DNA from: Pseudomonas monsensis
Lineage (GTDB): Bacteria > Pseudomonadota > Gammaproteobacteria > Pseudomonadales > Pseudomonadaceae
NCBI RefSeq assembly: GCF_014268495.2
Contig: NZ_CP077087.1
Span: 4,281,501 to 4,345,500 of the forward strand
Direction: 5' to 3'
Length of the DNA stretch: 64,000 bases
Shown here: positions 16,815-24,684 of the stretch, piece by piece
Position numbering within the stretch: the first letter of the stretch is position 1
Layout of the letters: each line of letters opens with the position of its first letter
Notes under the pieces: generated by a model
What the model was told of the DNA's origin: nothing
Databases searched by the model: none
What the model saw: the letters and a program-made list of their open reading frames with translations, nothing else
Made by a program: the position numbers and the translations under genes

Positions 16815-16948
16815 CTGTGGCGAGGGAGCTTGCTACCGCTCGGCGGTGCAGTCGTCGTAAACCCTGAGGTCGCGATTAATCCAGCAACCCGCGTCATCCG
16901 GTTTTGGGCTGCTGCACAGCCCGGCGGGAGCAAGCCCCCTCGCCACAG
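16815..16948. repeat. REP doublet, GTGGCGAGGG type
   Basis: CTGTGGCGAGGGAGCTTGCT and the inverted AGCAAGCCCCCTCGCCACAG bound about 95 bp with internal dyad symmetry. It is the same family as 446-567 and lies between two convergent genes. Confidence 0.8.
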
Positions 16949-16952
16949 AAAG

Positions 16953-17888
16953 TTATTCGCCCGATGGCAGGGGGCTGAATCCTCTACGTCCCTGCAACCC
17001 ACCGCTATGCACGAAGACCAGCCGAGTGCCATGTGCAAACCGGCCCGCTTCAATGCGTTGCTTGAGCGCCAGCAAGGCCTTGCCGGTATACAGCGGTTCC
17101 AGCGGTACACCGCTGACCTGTTCGGTCTGCTCGATGAATGCCAGCAACGTTGGATCGACCTTGGCAAATCCGCCCCGACTGGCGTCGATCAGCTCGTACC
17201 CGCCAGGGCCCAGGCCGGCTTCGTGAAGGATCATCTCGACCTGCGGCGTGACGCCATGATCCTCCGGCACCGCGAGAGCGCCATATACCGGGTGCTCGCC
17301 CGCCTCGGCCAACACCAACCCGGCCAGGGTGGTTCCGGTGCCGCAGGCCAGCCACCAGCCGTGGTAATCGTCCCAGCCAAGATTGCTTAATTGTGCGCAA
17401 ACCTGCGCCTTTAGTACCTTGCAGCCCAAGGCGCCCGCCAATCCTCCGCCGCCCTCCGGCACCGCCTGCAACGTCGGATATTGCGCCTGCCACGGCACCC
17501 AGAAATCCGCTGCATGCCGCGCGCGATAACCGGCAAAACCCAGCCAGTGCAGGTGCATGCCAAACGCCTGCAGGTCCTTCACCGTGGGCGTTTGCTGCGC
17601 ATGGCCACGCAACAGCCCCACGGTTTTGAACCCCAACCGCTTGCCTGCCGCCGCCAACGCATGCAGATGATTGGAATGCGCGCCCCCAAGGCTGATGATG
17701 CCTTCGGCGCCCGCGAGATCGGCCGTCTTGAGGTGTTCGATGAGTTTGAACCACTTGTTGCCGCTGATCAGCGGGTCGATCCGGTCCAGACGCAGGATCG
17801 CGACCTCAATGCCGGCGCGGGTGAGCCAGTCGAGTTGAAGGGGTTCAAGAGGGGCTTGGGGCAGCCAGTCGGAGGAAGGCAAAAACAT
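16953..17888 (-). CDS. D-cysteine desulfhydrase / ACC deaminase family PLP enzyme
   Basis: This 311-residue fold-type II PLP enzyme has its cofactor lysine K45 in ISGNKWFKL, the phosphate-binding ACGTGTTLAGL loop, and SLGGAHSNHLHALAAAG. The family includes D-cysteine desulfhydrase and 1-aminocyclopropane-1-carboxylate deaminase. The sequence shown does not settle the substrate, and W in GNKWFK is more like the desulfhydrase-type proteobacterial homologues. It is transcribed alone. Confidence 0.82.
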   Translation of the reverse strand: MFLPSSDWLPQAPLEPLQLDWLTRAGIEVAILRLDRIDPLISGNKWFKLIEHLKTADLAGAEGIISLGGAHSNHLHALAAAGKRLGFKTVGLLRGHAQQTPTVKDLQAFGMHLHWLGFAGYRARHAADFWVPWQAQYPTLQAVPEGGGGLAGALGCKVLKAQVCAQLSNLGWDDYHGWWLACGTGTTLAGLVLAEAGEHPVYGALAVPEDHGVTPQVEMILHEAGLGPGGYELIDASRGGFAKVDPTLLAFIEQTEQVSGVPLEPLYTGKALLALKQRIEAGRFAHGTRLVFVHSGGLQGRRGFSPLPSGE

Positions 17889-17944
17889 GAAAGCGGTTCC
17901 GGAACAAGAACCGCCATCTTAACAGCCACAACACATCCCGCTGA

Positions 17945-17967
17945 GGGAGCGGGCTTACTCGCTCCCA
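17945..17967. repeat. Short REP unit upstream of the PLP-enzyme gene
   Basis: GGGAGCGGGCTTACTCGCTCCC is an imperfect palindrome within the 96-bp gap to fadH. It may also serve as the fadH transcript end. Confidence 0.65.
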
Positions 17968-17984
17968 CAGGGGTTATCGCTGGA

Positions 17985-20024
17985 TTACAGTTCAGCCGCC
18001 AGGCGCGAGCCCTGGTTGATCGCACGCTTGGCATCCAGCTCCGCCGCCACATCGGCACCGCCGATCAGGTGCACGTTCTGCCCCGCTTCGACCAGGCCGT
18101 CGTGCAGCTCACGCAGCGGATCCTGACCGGCACAGATCACGATGTTGTCCACCGCCAGCACTTGCGGCTCGCCGGTTTCGCCGATGCGGATGTGCAGGCC
18201 TTCGTCGTCGATCTTCAGGTATTCGACGCTGTTGAGCATTTGTACCTGCTTGTTCTTCAGGCCCGTGCGATGAATCCAGCCGGTGGTCTTGCCCAGGCCG
18301 TCGCCGACCTTGGACTTCTTGCGTTGCAGCAGGAACACCTCGCGGGCCGGTGCATGCGGCGCGGCTTTGATACCGGCCACGCCACCCCGGGCTTCCAGAT
18401 GGGTGTCGATGCCCCACTCTTTCCAGAACGCGGCGCGATCCAGACTGGTGGCCACGCCTTCATGCACGAGGAATTCGCTGACGTCGAAACCGATACCGCC
18501 GGCGCCGATCACCGCGACCCGCTTGCCAACCGGTTTGCGCTCCAGAATCACGTCCAGATAGCTCAGCACCTTGGCATGCTCCACGCCCGGAATCGCCGGC
18601 ACACGCGGCGCGATGCCGGTGGCGAGGATGATTTCGTCGTAACCGCCTTCAACCAGTTTCGCCACATCGACGCGGGTATTCAGGCACACCTCGACGTGGG
18701 TGGTCTGCAACTTGCGCTTGAAGTAACGCAGGGTCTCAAAGAACTCTTCCTTGCCCGGTACGCGCTTGGCGATATTGAACTGGCCGCCGATCTCGCTGGC
18801 CGAATCGAACAATGTCACCTGATGCCCGCGCTCGGCGGCCACGGTCGCGGCAGACAAGCCGGCAGGACCGGCACCGACCACCGCAATCTTCTTGATTTGC
18901 TGCACCGGCAGATAATTGAGCTCGGTTTCGTGACAGGCACGCGGATTGACCAGGCAACTGGTGAGCTTGCCGCCGAAGGTGTGATCGAGGCAGGCCTGAT
19001 TGCAGCCGATGCAGGTGTTGATTTCGTCGGCGCGGCCTTCAGCGGCCTTGTTGACGAAGTCCGGGTCGGCGAGGAACGGCCGCGCCATCGAGACCATGTC
19101 GGCGTCGCCTTCGGCGAGAATCTGCTCGGCGATTTCCGGGGTGTTGATGCGGTTGGTGGTGATCAGCGGAATGTTCACCGAACCGCGCAGCTTGGCGGTG
19201 ACCTTGCTGAACGCGGCGCGCGGCACTTTGGTGGCGATGGTTGGAATCCGCGCTTCGTGCCAGCCAATGCCGGTGTTGATGATCGTCGCGCCGGCCTGCT
19301 CGATGGCCTTGGCCAGGGTCACGATTTCTTCCCAGGAGCTGCCGCCCTCGACCAGGTCGAGCATCGACAGACGGAAAATGATGATGAAGTTCGGACCAAC
19401 CGCTTCACGCACGCGGCGGACGATTTCCACCGGCAGGCGCATGCGGTTTTCGTAGCTGCCACCCCAGCGGTCGGTGCGGTGGTTGGTGTGGGCGGCGAGG
19501 AACTGGTTAATGAAATAACCTTCCGAGCCCATGATCTCGACACCGTCGTACTCGGCGGTCTGCGCCAGTACCGAACAGGTGACGAAATCGCTGATCTGCT
19601 TCTCGATGCCTTCCTCGTCCAGCTCTTTGGGCTTGAACGGGTTGATCGGCGCCTGGATCGCACTCGGCGCGACCTGTTTCGGGCTGTAGGCATAACGCCC
19701 TGCGTGGAGGATCTGCATGCAGATCTTGCCGCCGGCCTCGTGCACCGCGCGGGTGACGATGCGGTGCTTGAGCGCCTCTTCCTCGGTGGTCAGCTTGGCC
19801 GCGCCGGAATACACCCCGCCCTCATCGTTCGGGCCAATGCCGCCGGTGACCATCAGGCCGACGCCGCCACGGGCACGCTCGGCGAAGTACGCCGCCATGC
19901 GCTCGAAACCACCCGGTTTTTCTTCAAGGCCGGTATGCATCGAGCCCATCAGGGTGCGGTTACGCAGTGTGGTGAATCCCAGGTCCAGCGGGGCCAACAG
20001 GTGCGGGTAATGAGCGGCGGTCAT
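17985..20024 (-). CDS. fadH: NADPH-dependent 2,4-dienoyl-CoA reductase
   Basis: This 679-residue multidomain flavo-iron-sulfur enzyme reduces 2,4-dienoyl-CoA during beta-oxidation of unsaturated fatty acids. Residues about 1-330 form the old-yellow-enzyme FMN barrel (LGFTTLRNRTLMGSMHT at the start, YFINQFLAAHTNHRTDRWGG). The 4Fe-4S cysteines are in NTCIGCNQACLDHTFGG and SCLVNP near 335-355. FAD (VVGAGPAGLSAATVAAE) and NADPH (VIGAGGIGFDVSEF) domains follow. The ATG at 20024 has GGAG 6 bp upstream. Confidence 0.95.
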   Translation of the reverse strand: MTAAHYPHLLAPLDLGFTTLRNRTLMGSMHTGLEEKPGGFERMAAYFAERARGGVGLMVTGGIGPNDEGGVYSGAAKLTTEEEALKHRIVTRAVHEAGGKICMQILHAGRYAYSPKQVAPSAIQAPINPFKPKELDEEGIEKQISDFVTCSVLAQTAEYDGVEIMGSEGYFINQFLAAHTNHRTDRWGGSYENRMRLPVEIVRRVREAVGPNFIIIFRLSMLDLVEGGSSWEEIVTLAKAIEQAGATIINTGIGWHEARIPTIATKVPRAAFSKVTAKLRGSVNIPLITTNRINTPEIAEQILAEGDADMVSMARPFLADPDFVNKAAEGRADEINTCIGCNQACLDHTFGGKLTSCLVNPRACHETELNYLPVQQIKKIAVVGAGPAGLSAATVAAERGHQVTLFDSASEIGGQFNIAKRVPGKEEFFETLRYFKRKLQTTHVEVCLNTRVDVAKLVEGGYDEIILATGIAPRVPAIPGVEHAKVLSYLDVILERKPVGKRVAVIGAGGIGFDVSEFLVHEGVATSLDRAAFWKEWGIDTHLEARGGVAGIKAAPHAPAREVFLLQRKKSKVGDGLGKTTGWIHRTGLKNKQVQMLNSVEYLKIDDEGLHIRIGETGEPQVLAVDNIVICAGQDPLRELHDGLVEAGQNVHLIGGADVAAELDAKRAINQGSRLAAEL

Positions 20025-20232
20025 CGGTAACTCCACAACGAGCGATCACGGAAAAAGTGCGGGAGCTCTGCGTCCCCCGTCAGTCATGTTCGACAGACTA
20101 AGAGTCGCATCGCTGTCACTCAATGACCGTAACTGACAACTTATTGATCCAAATGCGCAGCGCCCCTTGGCAACCGGCGTCATGGGCCCTACCCTAGTCG
20201 TCACACCCTGTACCCGGCTGTTGTTGGTTTTC

Positions 20233-21363
20233 ATGCGCAAACTTCTGTACCTGTTTTTCTCCATGGCCATTGTTGCCGCCCTGACCACCTACGCCATGTG
20301 GGCGGCGGACCGGCCGGCGGGGCATTACCTGTCGGACCTGCGCATCAAACTGGCGGTCGATCTGGGTACGCCGGCCGACCGAGGTAACTTGCTGGGCATC
20401 CAGCCCGAGCTGTTTCCCACCGACTACCAGAGCCCCGACCGCCTGCACCGCAAACTCGCGGCGTATTTGCAGCAAGCACAGGATCAGGGCCTGTTGAATG
20501 AAAAAACCGTGGTGGTGTTACCGGAACATGTCGGCACCTGGTTGATGATCAGCGGCGAGAAGGACGAGTTGTATCAGGCACCGACCCTCACCGAAGCGAT
20601 GAACTGGCTGGCGGCAAGCAATCCGCTGCTGTTCGCCCGCGCCTGGCTCAGCGCCAAGGGCAGCGACCGGCTCAACGACGCGCACCTGCGGATGAAGTCC
20701 AAATCCATGGCCAAGGATTACCAGGCGCTGTTCGGTGGCCTGGCCAAAGAATTCAATGTAACCCTGGTGGCCGGCACTATCGTGCTGCCGGAACCGAGCA
20801 TCCGCGACGGCCAGCTCAAACCCGGCAGCGGCGCCCTGTTCAACAGCAGCGTGGTGTTCGGGCGTGACGGTGTACCGCTCGGGCAACCGCAGCGGCAGAT
20901 GCACCCGGTCTTCGATCAACGGGAAGTGCTGGCCGGCGAAACCGATCAAACCATCAACGCGGTCGACACCCCGGCCGGACGCCTCGGCGTGCTGATCGGC
21001 AGCGACAGCTGGTACCCGGACAACTACCGCAAACTCGACGAACAAGGCGTGCAACTGGTGGCCGTGCCGGCGCAAGTATTCGGCCATGGCGCGTGGGACC
21101 AACCGTGGCGCGGCTACAAGGGTTCGAGTACGCCGGGCTCGGTCAGCCTCAAGCCTGGTGAAGTCAGCGAGGGCCAGGCGTGGCATCGCCTGACCCTGAC
21201 CGCGCAACCACCGAGCAGCCGTGCGCTTGCCGGTATGAGCGTGTTCCTGCGCGGGCAGTTCTGGAACCTGGCGGGTTCGGGTCAGAGTTTTCTCAGCAGC
21301 AACGGTCAGCAGTTCGCCGACGGCGATGCCCGTGGCGCGCGTTTATTGAATATCTGGTTGTAA
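20233..21363 (+). CDS. Membrane-anchored nitrilase-fold protein lacking catalytic residues
   Basis: This 376-residue protein has an N-terminal membrane anchor (residues about 4-24) and a carbon-nitrogen-hydrolase domain (about 55-375). The catalytic Glu is kept (E98 in VVVLPEHVG). The usual Lys position reads Q222 in RQMHPVFDQ, and the nucleophilic Cys of the LGVLICYD motif is replaced by Gly (LGVLIGSDSWYPD, G256). By eye the triad is therefore broken, suggesting a binding or scaffold role in the periplasm. The AraC gene starts 3 bp after the stop, so they form one unit. The ATG at 20233 gives the anchor directly; a longer start adds unrelated residues. Confidence 0.8.
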   Translation: MRKLLYLFFSMAIVAALTTYAMWAADRPAGHYLSDLRIKLAVDLGTPADRGNLLGIQPELFPTDYQSPDRLHRKLAAYLQQAQDQGLLNEKTVVVLPEHVGTWLMISGEKDELYQAPTLTEAMNWLAASNPLLFARAWLSAKGSDRLNDAHLRMKSKSMAKDYQALFGGLAKEFNVTLVAGTIVLPEPSIRDGQLKPGSGALFNSSVVFGRDGVPLGQPQRQMHPVFDQREVLAGETDQTINAVDTPAGRLGVLIGSDSWYPDNYRKLDEQGVQLVAVPAQVFGHGAWDQPWRGYKGSSTPGSVSLKPGEVSEGQAWHRLTLTAQPPSSRALAGMSVFLRGQFWNLAGSGQSFLSSNGQQFADGDARGARLLNIWL

Positions 21364-21366
21364 GCC

Positions 21367-22407
21367 ATGAAACCGCTGCCGATGCGTCTGGGCGATCTAT
21401 CGGTAGGCTTCGTGCACAGCCTCGCCGACGCGGTGCACAGTCACGGTGTCGATCCGCAGCCCTTATTGGAGCAATATGGACTGGATGCTGCCCGCCTGGC
21501 CGAGGCCGGGGCGCGTTTATCCATACCGCGTTACATGCGCCTGGGCCACGCGGCGATTCAGTTGACCGGCGACCCGGCACTCGGTCTGCGCATGGGCCAG
21601 CTCAGTCGCTTGAGCCAGGCTGGACTGGCCGGGGTGACTGCCGCTCAAGCCCCGACCGTGCGCGAAGCCGCTCGTTGCCTGACTCGTTTTGAACCGCTGT
21701 ACGGTTCCAATTATCGGGGCCAGTCAAGCTTCCACGAAGACGCCCATGGCGCCTGGCTGCGTTTCTATTCGATCAGCCCGTACAACGCCTACAACCGGTT
21801 CGTGGTGGATTCGATCATCGCCGGGTGGCTGCATCAGTTGTCCAGTGTCAGCCGGCAGACGTTGCGGGCGGAGCGCATCGAGATTGAATTCGACGAACCG
21901 GATTACCGCGAAGCCTACGCCGTACTGGGTGATTGCCCGATTCAGTTCGGTACCGAGCGCAACCAACTGCGCCTGAGCCTGAGCAGCCTGGCCCAGCGCA
22001 ATCCCGAGCACTGCCCCAGCACCTGGAAGCATTTACTCGCTTTGTGCGAACGAGAACTGGAGCAGTTGACGCGCACCCGCAGCCTGCGCGAACGCATCAC
22101 GCAATTACTGGGGCCATTGCTCAATGGTGGTCGCGAACCGGACCTGGAAGAAGTGGCGGCACGCCTGAAGCTGCCGACCTGGACGTTGCGGCGCAAACTC
22201 GCCGAGGAAGGCACGCAGTTTCGCGCAATCCTCAATGACACTCGCCGTGATCTGGCGATGACCTACATCCGCGATACCGAACTGGCCTTCGGCGAGATCG
22301 CCTACCTGCTCGGGTTCGCCTCAGCCGAAGCCTTCCAGCGCGCATTCAAACGCTGGAGCGGTCAGACCCCGGGCGAATTCCGCCGCAGTCACCGCAAAAC
22401 GGCTTGA
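21367..22407 (+). CDS. AraC-family transcriptional regulator
   Basis: This 346-residue regulator has an arabinose-binding-like N-terminal domain (LSVGFVHSLADAVHSHG onward, about residues 10-200) and an AraC/XylS DNA-binding domain with two helix-turn-helix motifs. The second is clear in LAFGEIAYLLGFASAEAF (about 308-325) and is followed by RAFKRWSGQTPGEFRR. It begins 3 bp after the nitrilase-fold gene, so the two are co-translated. Its ligand is unknown and its target may be its own operon. Confidence 0.87.
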   Translation: MKPLPMRLGDLSVGFVHSLADAVHSHGVDPQPLLEQYGLDAARLAEAGARLSIPRYMRLGHAAIQLTGDPALGLRMGQLSRLSQAGLAGVTAAQAPTVREAARCLTRFEPLYGSNYRGQSSFHEDAHGAWLRFYSISPYNAYNRFVVDSIIAGWLHQLSSVSRQTLRAERIEIEFDEPDYREAYAVLGDCPIQFGTERNQLRLSLSSLAQRNPEHCPSTWKHLLALCERELEQLTRTRSLRERITQLLGPLLNGGREPDLEEVAARLKLPTWTLRRKLAEEGTQFRAILNDTRRDLAMTYIRDTELAFGEIAYLLGFASAEAFQRAFKRWSGQTPGEFRRSHRKTA

Positions 22408-22411
22408 AGCC

Positions 22412-22498
22412 TTAAAGCTCGGTGGCGTCTTCGGCGGCCTCTGGCTGATCCAGTTCAAAGGCCTGAAACTCGAGCAGCTCTTCTTGATAGTCGTCCAT
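22412..22498 (-). CDS. Conserved-looking 28-residue acidic microprotein
   Basis: An ATG with AGGGGG 7 bp upstream opens a 28-codon frame: MDDYQEELLEFQAFELDQ and PEAAEDATEL. About a third of the residues are Asp or Glu, and it has no membrane segment. It ends 4 bp from the convergent AraC stop. The good ribosome-binding site and strong acidic bias support a real gene, but I do not know a function. It is too short for standard gene finders. Confidence 0.6.
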   Translation of the reverse strand: MDDYQEELLEFQAFELDQPEAAEDATEL

Positions 22499-22686
22499 CG
22501 TGCAATCCCCCTGCTGGTCTCTTGAATGGGCCCGGTCAAATAACCAGTGCCTCGAGCATAACGTGCCCGTATGAAGGAAAAGTGAAACCCGGCCTTCATG
22601 AATAAAACGTAGCAGGCGGTCAGGAATTTATCGCGGGATTTTTGTCGGGGGAATGTAACGAGATTTGAGTACGCCGCAAAACTGAT

Positions 22687-22775
22687 GGGGGAGCGAGCCT
22701 GCTCGCGAAGCGGTGAACCAGACAACATGAATGTCGACTGATACTCCGTCTTCGCGACCAGGCTCACGCCCACAA
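22687..22775. repeat. REP doublet
   Basis: GGGAGCGAGCCTGCTCGCGAAG and the inverted CTTCGCGACCAGGCTCACGCCC flank about 45 bp, lying downstream of the lipoprotein gene. The rest of 22499-22686 shows nothing coding. Confidence 0.82.
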
Positions 22776-22789
22776 AGGGCCGTCTGCGT

Positions 22790-23677
22790 TTACTGCAGCG
22801 CCGGAATCGGCTCGGACGGCGGCGGGATATTGCTCGGGTTCGCCGGCGGCGTGATCGTGTCGGTGGCCGGCGCAGGCTCAGCGCTCGGTGCCGGGGTGAT
22901 CGGCGCGGACTCGACCGGCGGCACGACCGGCTCGGAGCCCGTTGGCGTCGGTGACACCGAAGCGGGCGCTGGAGTCGCTGCAGGGGCTGCCGGCGTCATG
23001 CTCTGTGCTGGCTCGACAATCCCCGCAGGCGGCGGCGCGGGCGCCGCCTCTACCGCCGGTGCCGGTGTTGCCGGCGCGACTGCGGCGGGCTTCGGCTCCG
23101 GCATACCCAGATCAGTCTTGGGCTTTTCTTCGATATGTGCGGCTTTCTTCGCATCCGCCGGCAGGAACAGTTCCACCAGAGTAAAGAAACGCTCATAGAA
23201 CTTTTGCGAAGTCACGGTTTCGCTGGCGACCTTGACCATCGAATCGTCCGATGAGCCGATCGGCATCGACACCGAACCCAACACGCCAACCCCGAGGCTG
23301 GCGGAATTGTTGGTTTTTTTCAGTGCGTAGCGGTCCTGCAAGGCATTCGCGAACATCGTGGCATGGTGTTTGGAACTGCCATCTTCGGTACACACCACGT
23401 TGAAGCTGATCTCCATGTGGGTTTCACCGGTTTGCTGGAAGCTTTTGTGGCCACTGATCAGTTTCGGGTCACTGCTGGTGATGATGTAACCCTGGCTGAG
23501 CAACGCGCGACGGGCCGCCTCGCAACTCGCGGTGTCAGCCACCGGATAATTGCGCGAGAACGTGCCGGAATCATCGAAGTTCTCATGCTCATACATCGGC
23601 TTGTCCTTCGAACAGCCAGCGACAGCGGTCAACAACAGCGCCAACCCAACGACACGCATGGGAGTTGAAATCAACAT
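22790..23677 (-). CDS. DUF2242-type lipoprotein with Pro/Ala-rich tail
   Basis: This 295-residue protein has a lipobox (LLLTAVAGC, Cys 22), a folded domain at about residues 25-175 (CEAARRALLSQGYIITSSDPKLISGHKSF, FVVCTEDGSSKHHATMF-like, KKTNNSASLGVGVLGSVSMPIGSSDD) and a long low-complexity Pro/Ala tail (about 185-295). The folded part matches what I recall as DUF2242. The tail resembles cell-wall-spanning linkers. The ATG at 23677 has AGGATG upstream; an alternative start 18 bp further in also keeps the lipobox. Confidence 0.72.
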   Translation of the reverse strand: MLISTPMRVVGLALLLTAVAGCSKDKPMYEHENFDDSGTFSRNYPVADTASCEAARRALLSQGYIITSSDPKLISGHKSFQQTGETHMEISFNVVCTEDGSSKHHATMFANALQDRYALKKTNNSASLGVGVLGSVSMPIGSSDDSMVKVASETVTSQKFYERFFTLVELFLPADAKKAAHIEEKPKTDLGMPEPKPAAVAPATPAPAVEAAPAPPPAGIVEPAQSMTPAAPAATPAPASVSPTPTGSEPVVPPVESAPITPAPSAEPAPATDTITPPANPSNIPPPSEPIPALQ

Positions 23678-23768
23678 TAAACATCCTGAGGGAAAACAGT
23701 CCGGGGCATATTGTGCAACAGAACTTGGCCCTGCGGCGCATGGATTGTGTCTTAAAGCCGTTACAACC

Positions 23769-24016
23769 CTATTGACCATCATTTGCCGGGAAAAGTCGCA
23801 ACGACAAGTGATCAATGAAGACGCGCAATTTGGCGCAGGCATGACGACTGGACGGCCACAATACCCAGAACTGACCGACATGCTGCAGATGCGCATCCAG
23901 CGCCCGCTTTAGCCGACCGCGCCACATCCTCGTGGGTCATGAAGTCCGGCTGGCAGACCATCCCGGCCAGCGCCGCATGACTGACGGCTTCGATGGAGTG
24001 GCCTCGCTTCGGTATT
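23769..24016 (-). pseudogene. C-terminal remnant of a LysR-family regulator
   Basis: The leftward reading gives HSIEAVSHAALAGMVCQPDF then MTHEDVA, typical of the last third of a LysR ligand domain. After a one-base frameshift near 23915-23927, it continues RGRLKRALDAHLQHV then GQFWVLWPSSRHACAKLRVF to a TAG at 23769-23771. The 5' two thirds of the gene are absent and REP sequence follows at 24028. It is therefore a decayed and truncated gene. Confidence 0.72.
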
Positions 24017-24027
24017 GCGCCCTAGAG

Positions 24028-24220
24028 CTTGGTCGGCTTTCAGGCCGCCATCGCTGGCAAGCCAGCTCCCACAGGGGTTGAGTGCATTCTGTTAGGGATT
24101 GGTCGGCTGGCAGGCCGCCATCGCGAGCAGGCTCACTCCTACAGGTGGATCGCGTGCAGTCTGCAAGAGCTTGGTCGGCTGGCAGGCCGCCACCGCTGGC
24201 AAGCCAGCTCCCACAGAAAA
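24028..24220. repeat. Tandem array of three single REP units
   Basis: Three same-orientation copies begin GGTCGGCTGGCAGGCCGCCA (first copy with TTT for GGC) at 24031, 24101 and 24173, 70-72 bp apart. Each runs into a REP core: GCTGGCAAGCCAGC in copies 1 and 3, GCGAGCAGGCTCACTCC in copy 2. Tandem same-direction REPs differ from the inverted doublets elsewhere in the window. Confidence 0.82.
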
Positions 24221-24269
24221 GCAAAGGCAGCACACAGCACACAGCATACAGCCCTTGCTTCTCACCACT

Positions 24270-24545
24270 CAACACGATGAGCGTTAGCTCGAGTACCGCT
24301 TTTGATCTGAGGGCCCGTCGGCAGGCTGAGTGGAGGGATTGATCCGGGGGTGGGAGCGTAGCGACCGTTTGGCGAAGCCAAACACATCGAGAGGAGGTGC
24401 AGCGAAGCAAACCGGAGGCGATGCCCCCGGATCAATCCCGGAGCGAAGGGACCCGAGCCACGGCGAGGGCCGAACGTCAGGGTAAAGCCTTTTTGGTTAC
24501 TTTTTCGGCGTCTGGAAAAAGTGACCCGCCGTAAGGGCGGAACCC
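24270..24545. repeat. Pseudomonas intergenic repeat element of about 270 bp
   Basis: This non-coding stretch contains the segments GAGCGTAGCGACCGTTTGGC, GAGGAGGTGCAGCGAAGCAA and GAACGTCAGGGTAAAGCC, which I recognise as a recurrent intergenic sequence of fluorescent pseudomonads. It has several internal inverted repeats (GATCCGGGGG / CCCCCGGATC, TTTTTCGGCG... with AAAAAGTGACC). Open frames here (24262-24648) are by-products. The region to 24627 has no gene. Confidence 0.6.
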
Positions 24546-24627
24546 CAATCAGCAACACCCGCAGCAACGGATATACACACATCCCACCCAAAGCATGGCC
24601 GGCCCAAAGGCCGCCACGATTCACAGC

Positions 24628-24663
24628 CCAAAAAAAAGCCCCGACCAACGAGCCGGGGCTTTC
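24628..24663 (-). terminator. Terminator of ppiD
   Basis: The stem AGCCCCGG / CCGGGGCT, read leftward, is followed by an eight-T run 21 bp past the ppiD stop. Confidence 0.88.
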
Positions 24664-24684
24664 TCATGACAGCTCAAGCAAACA

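Noticed and set aside
17481..20030. Long rightward open frame of 849 codons
   Set aside because: It is antisense to fadH and the PLP-enzyme gene, with no family motifs of its own.
24028..24220. CRISPR-like array
   Set aside because: Units are about 70 bp, vary inside, contain palindromic REP cores and have no spacer structure or cas genes.
24262..24648. 128-codon leftward frame
   Set aside because: It lies wholly in a repeated intergenic element that is known to produce spurious frames.
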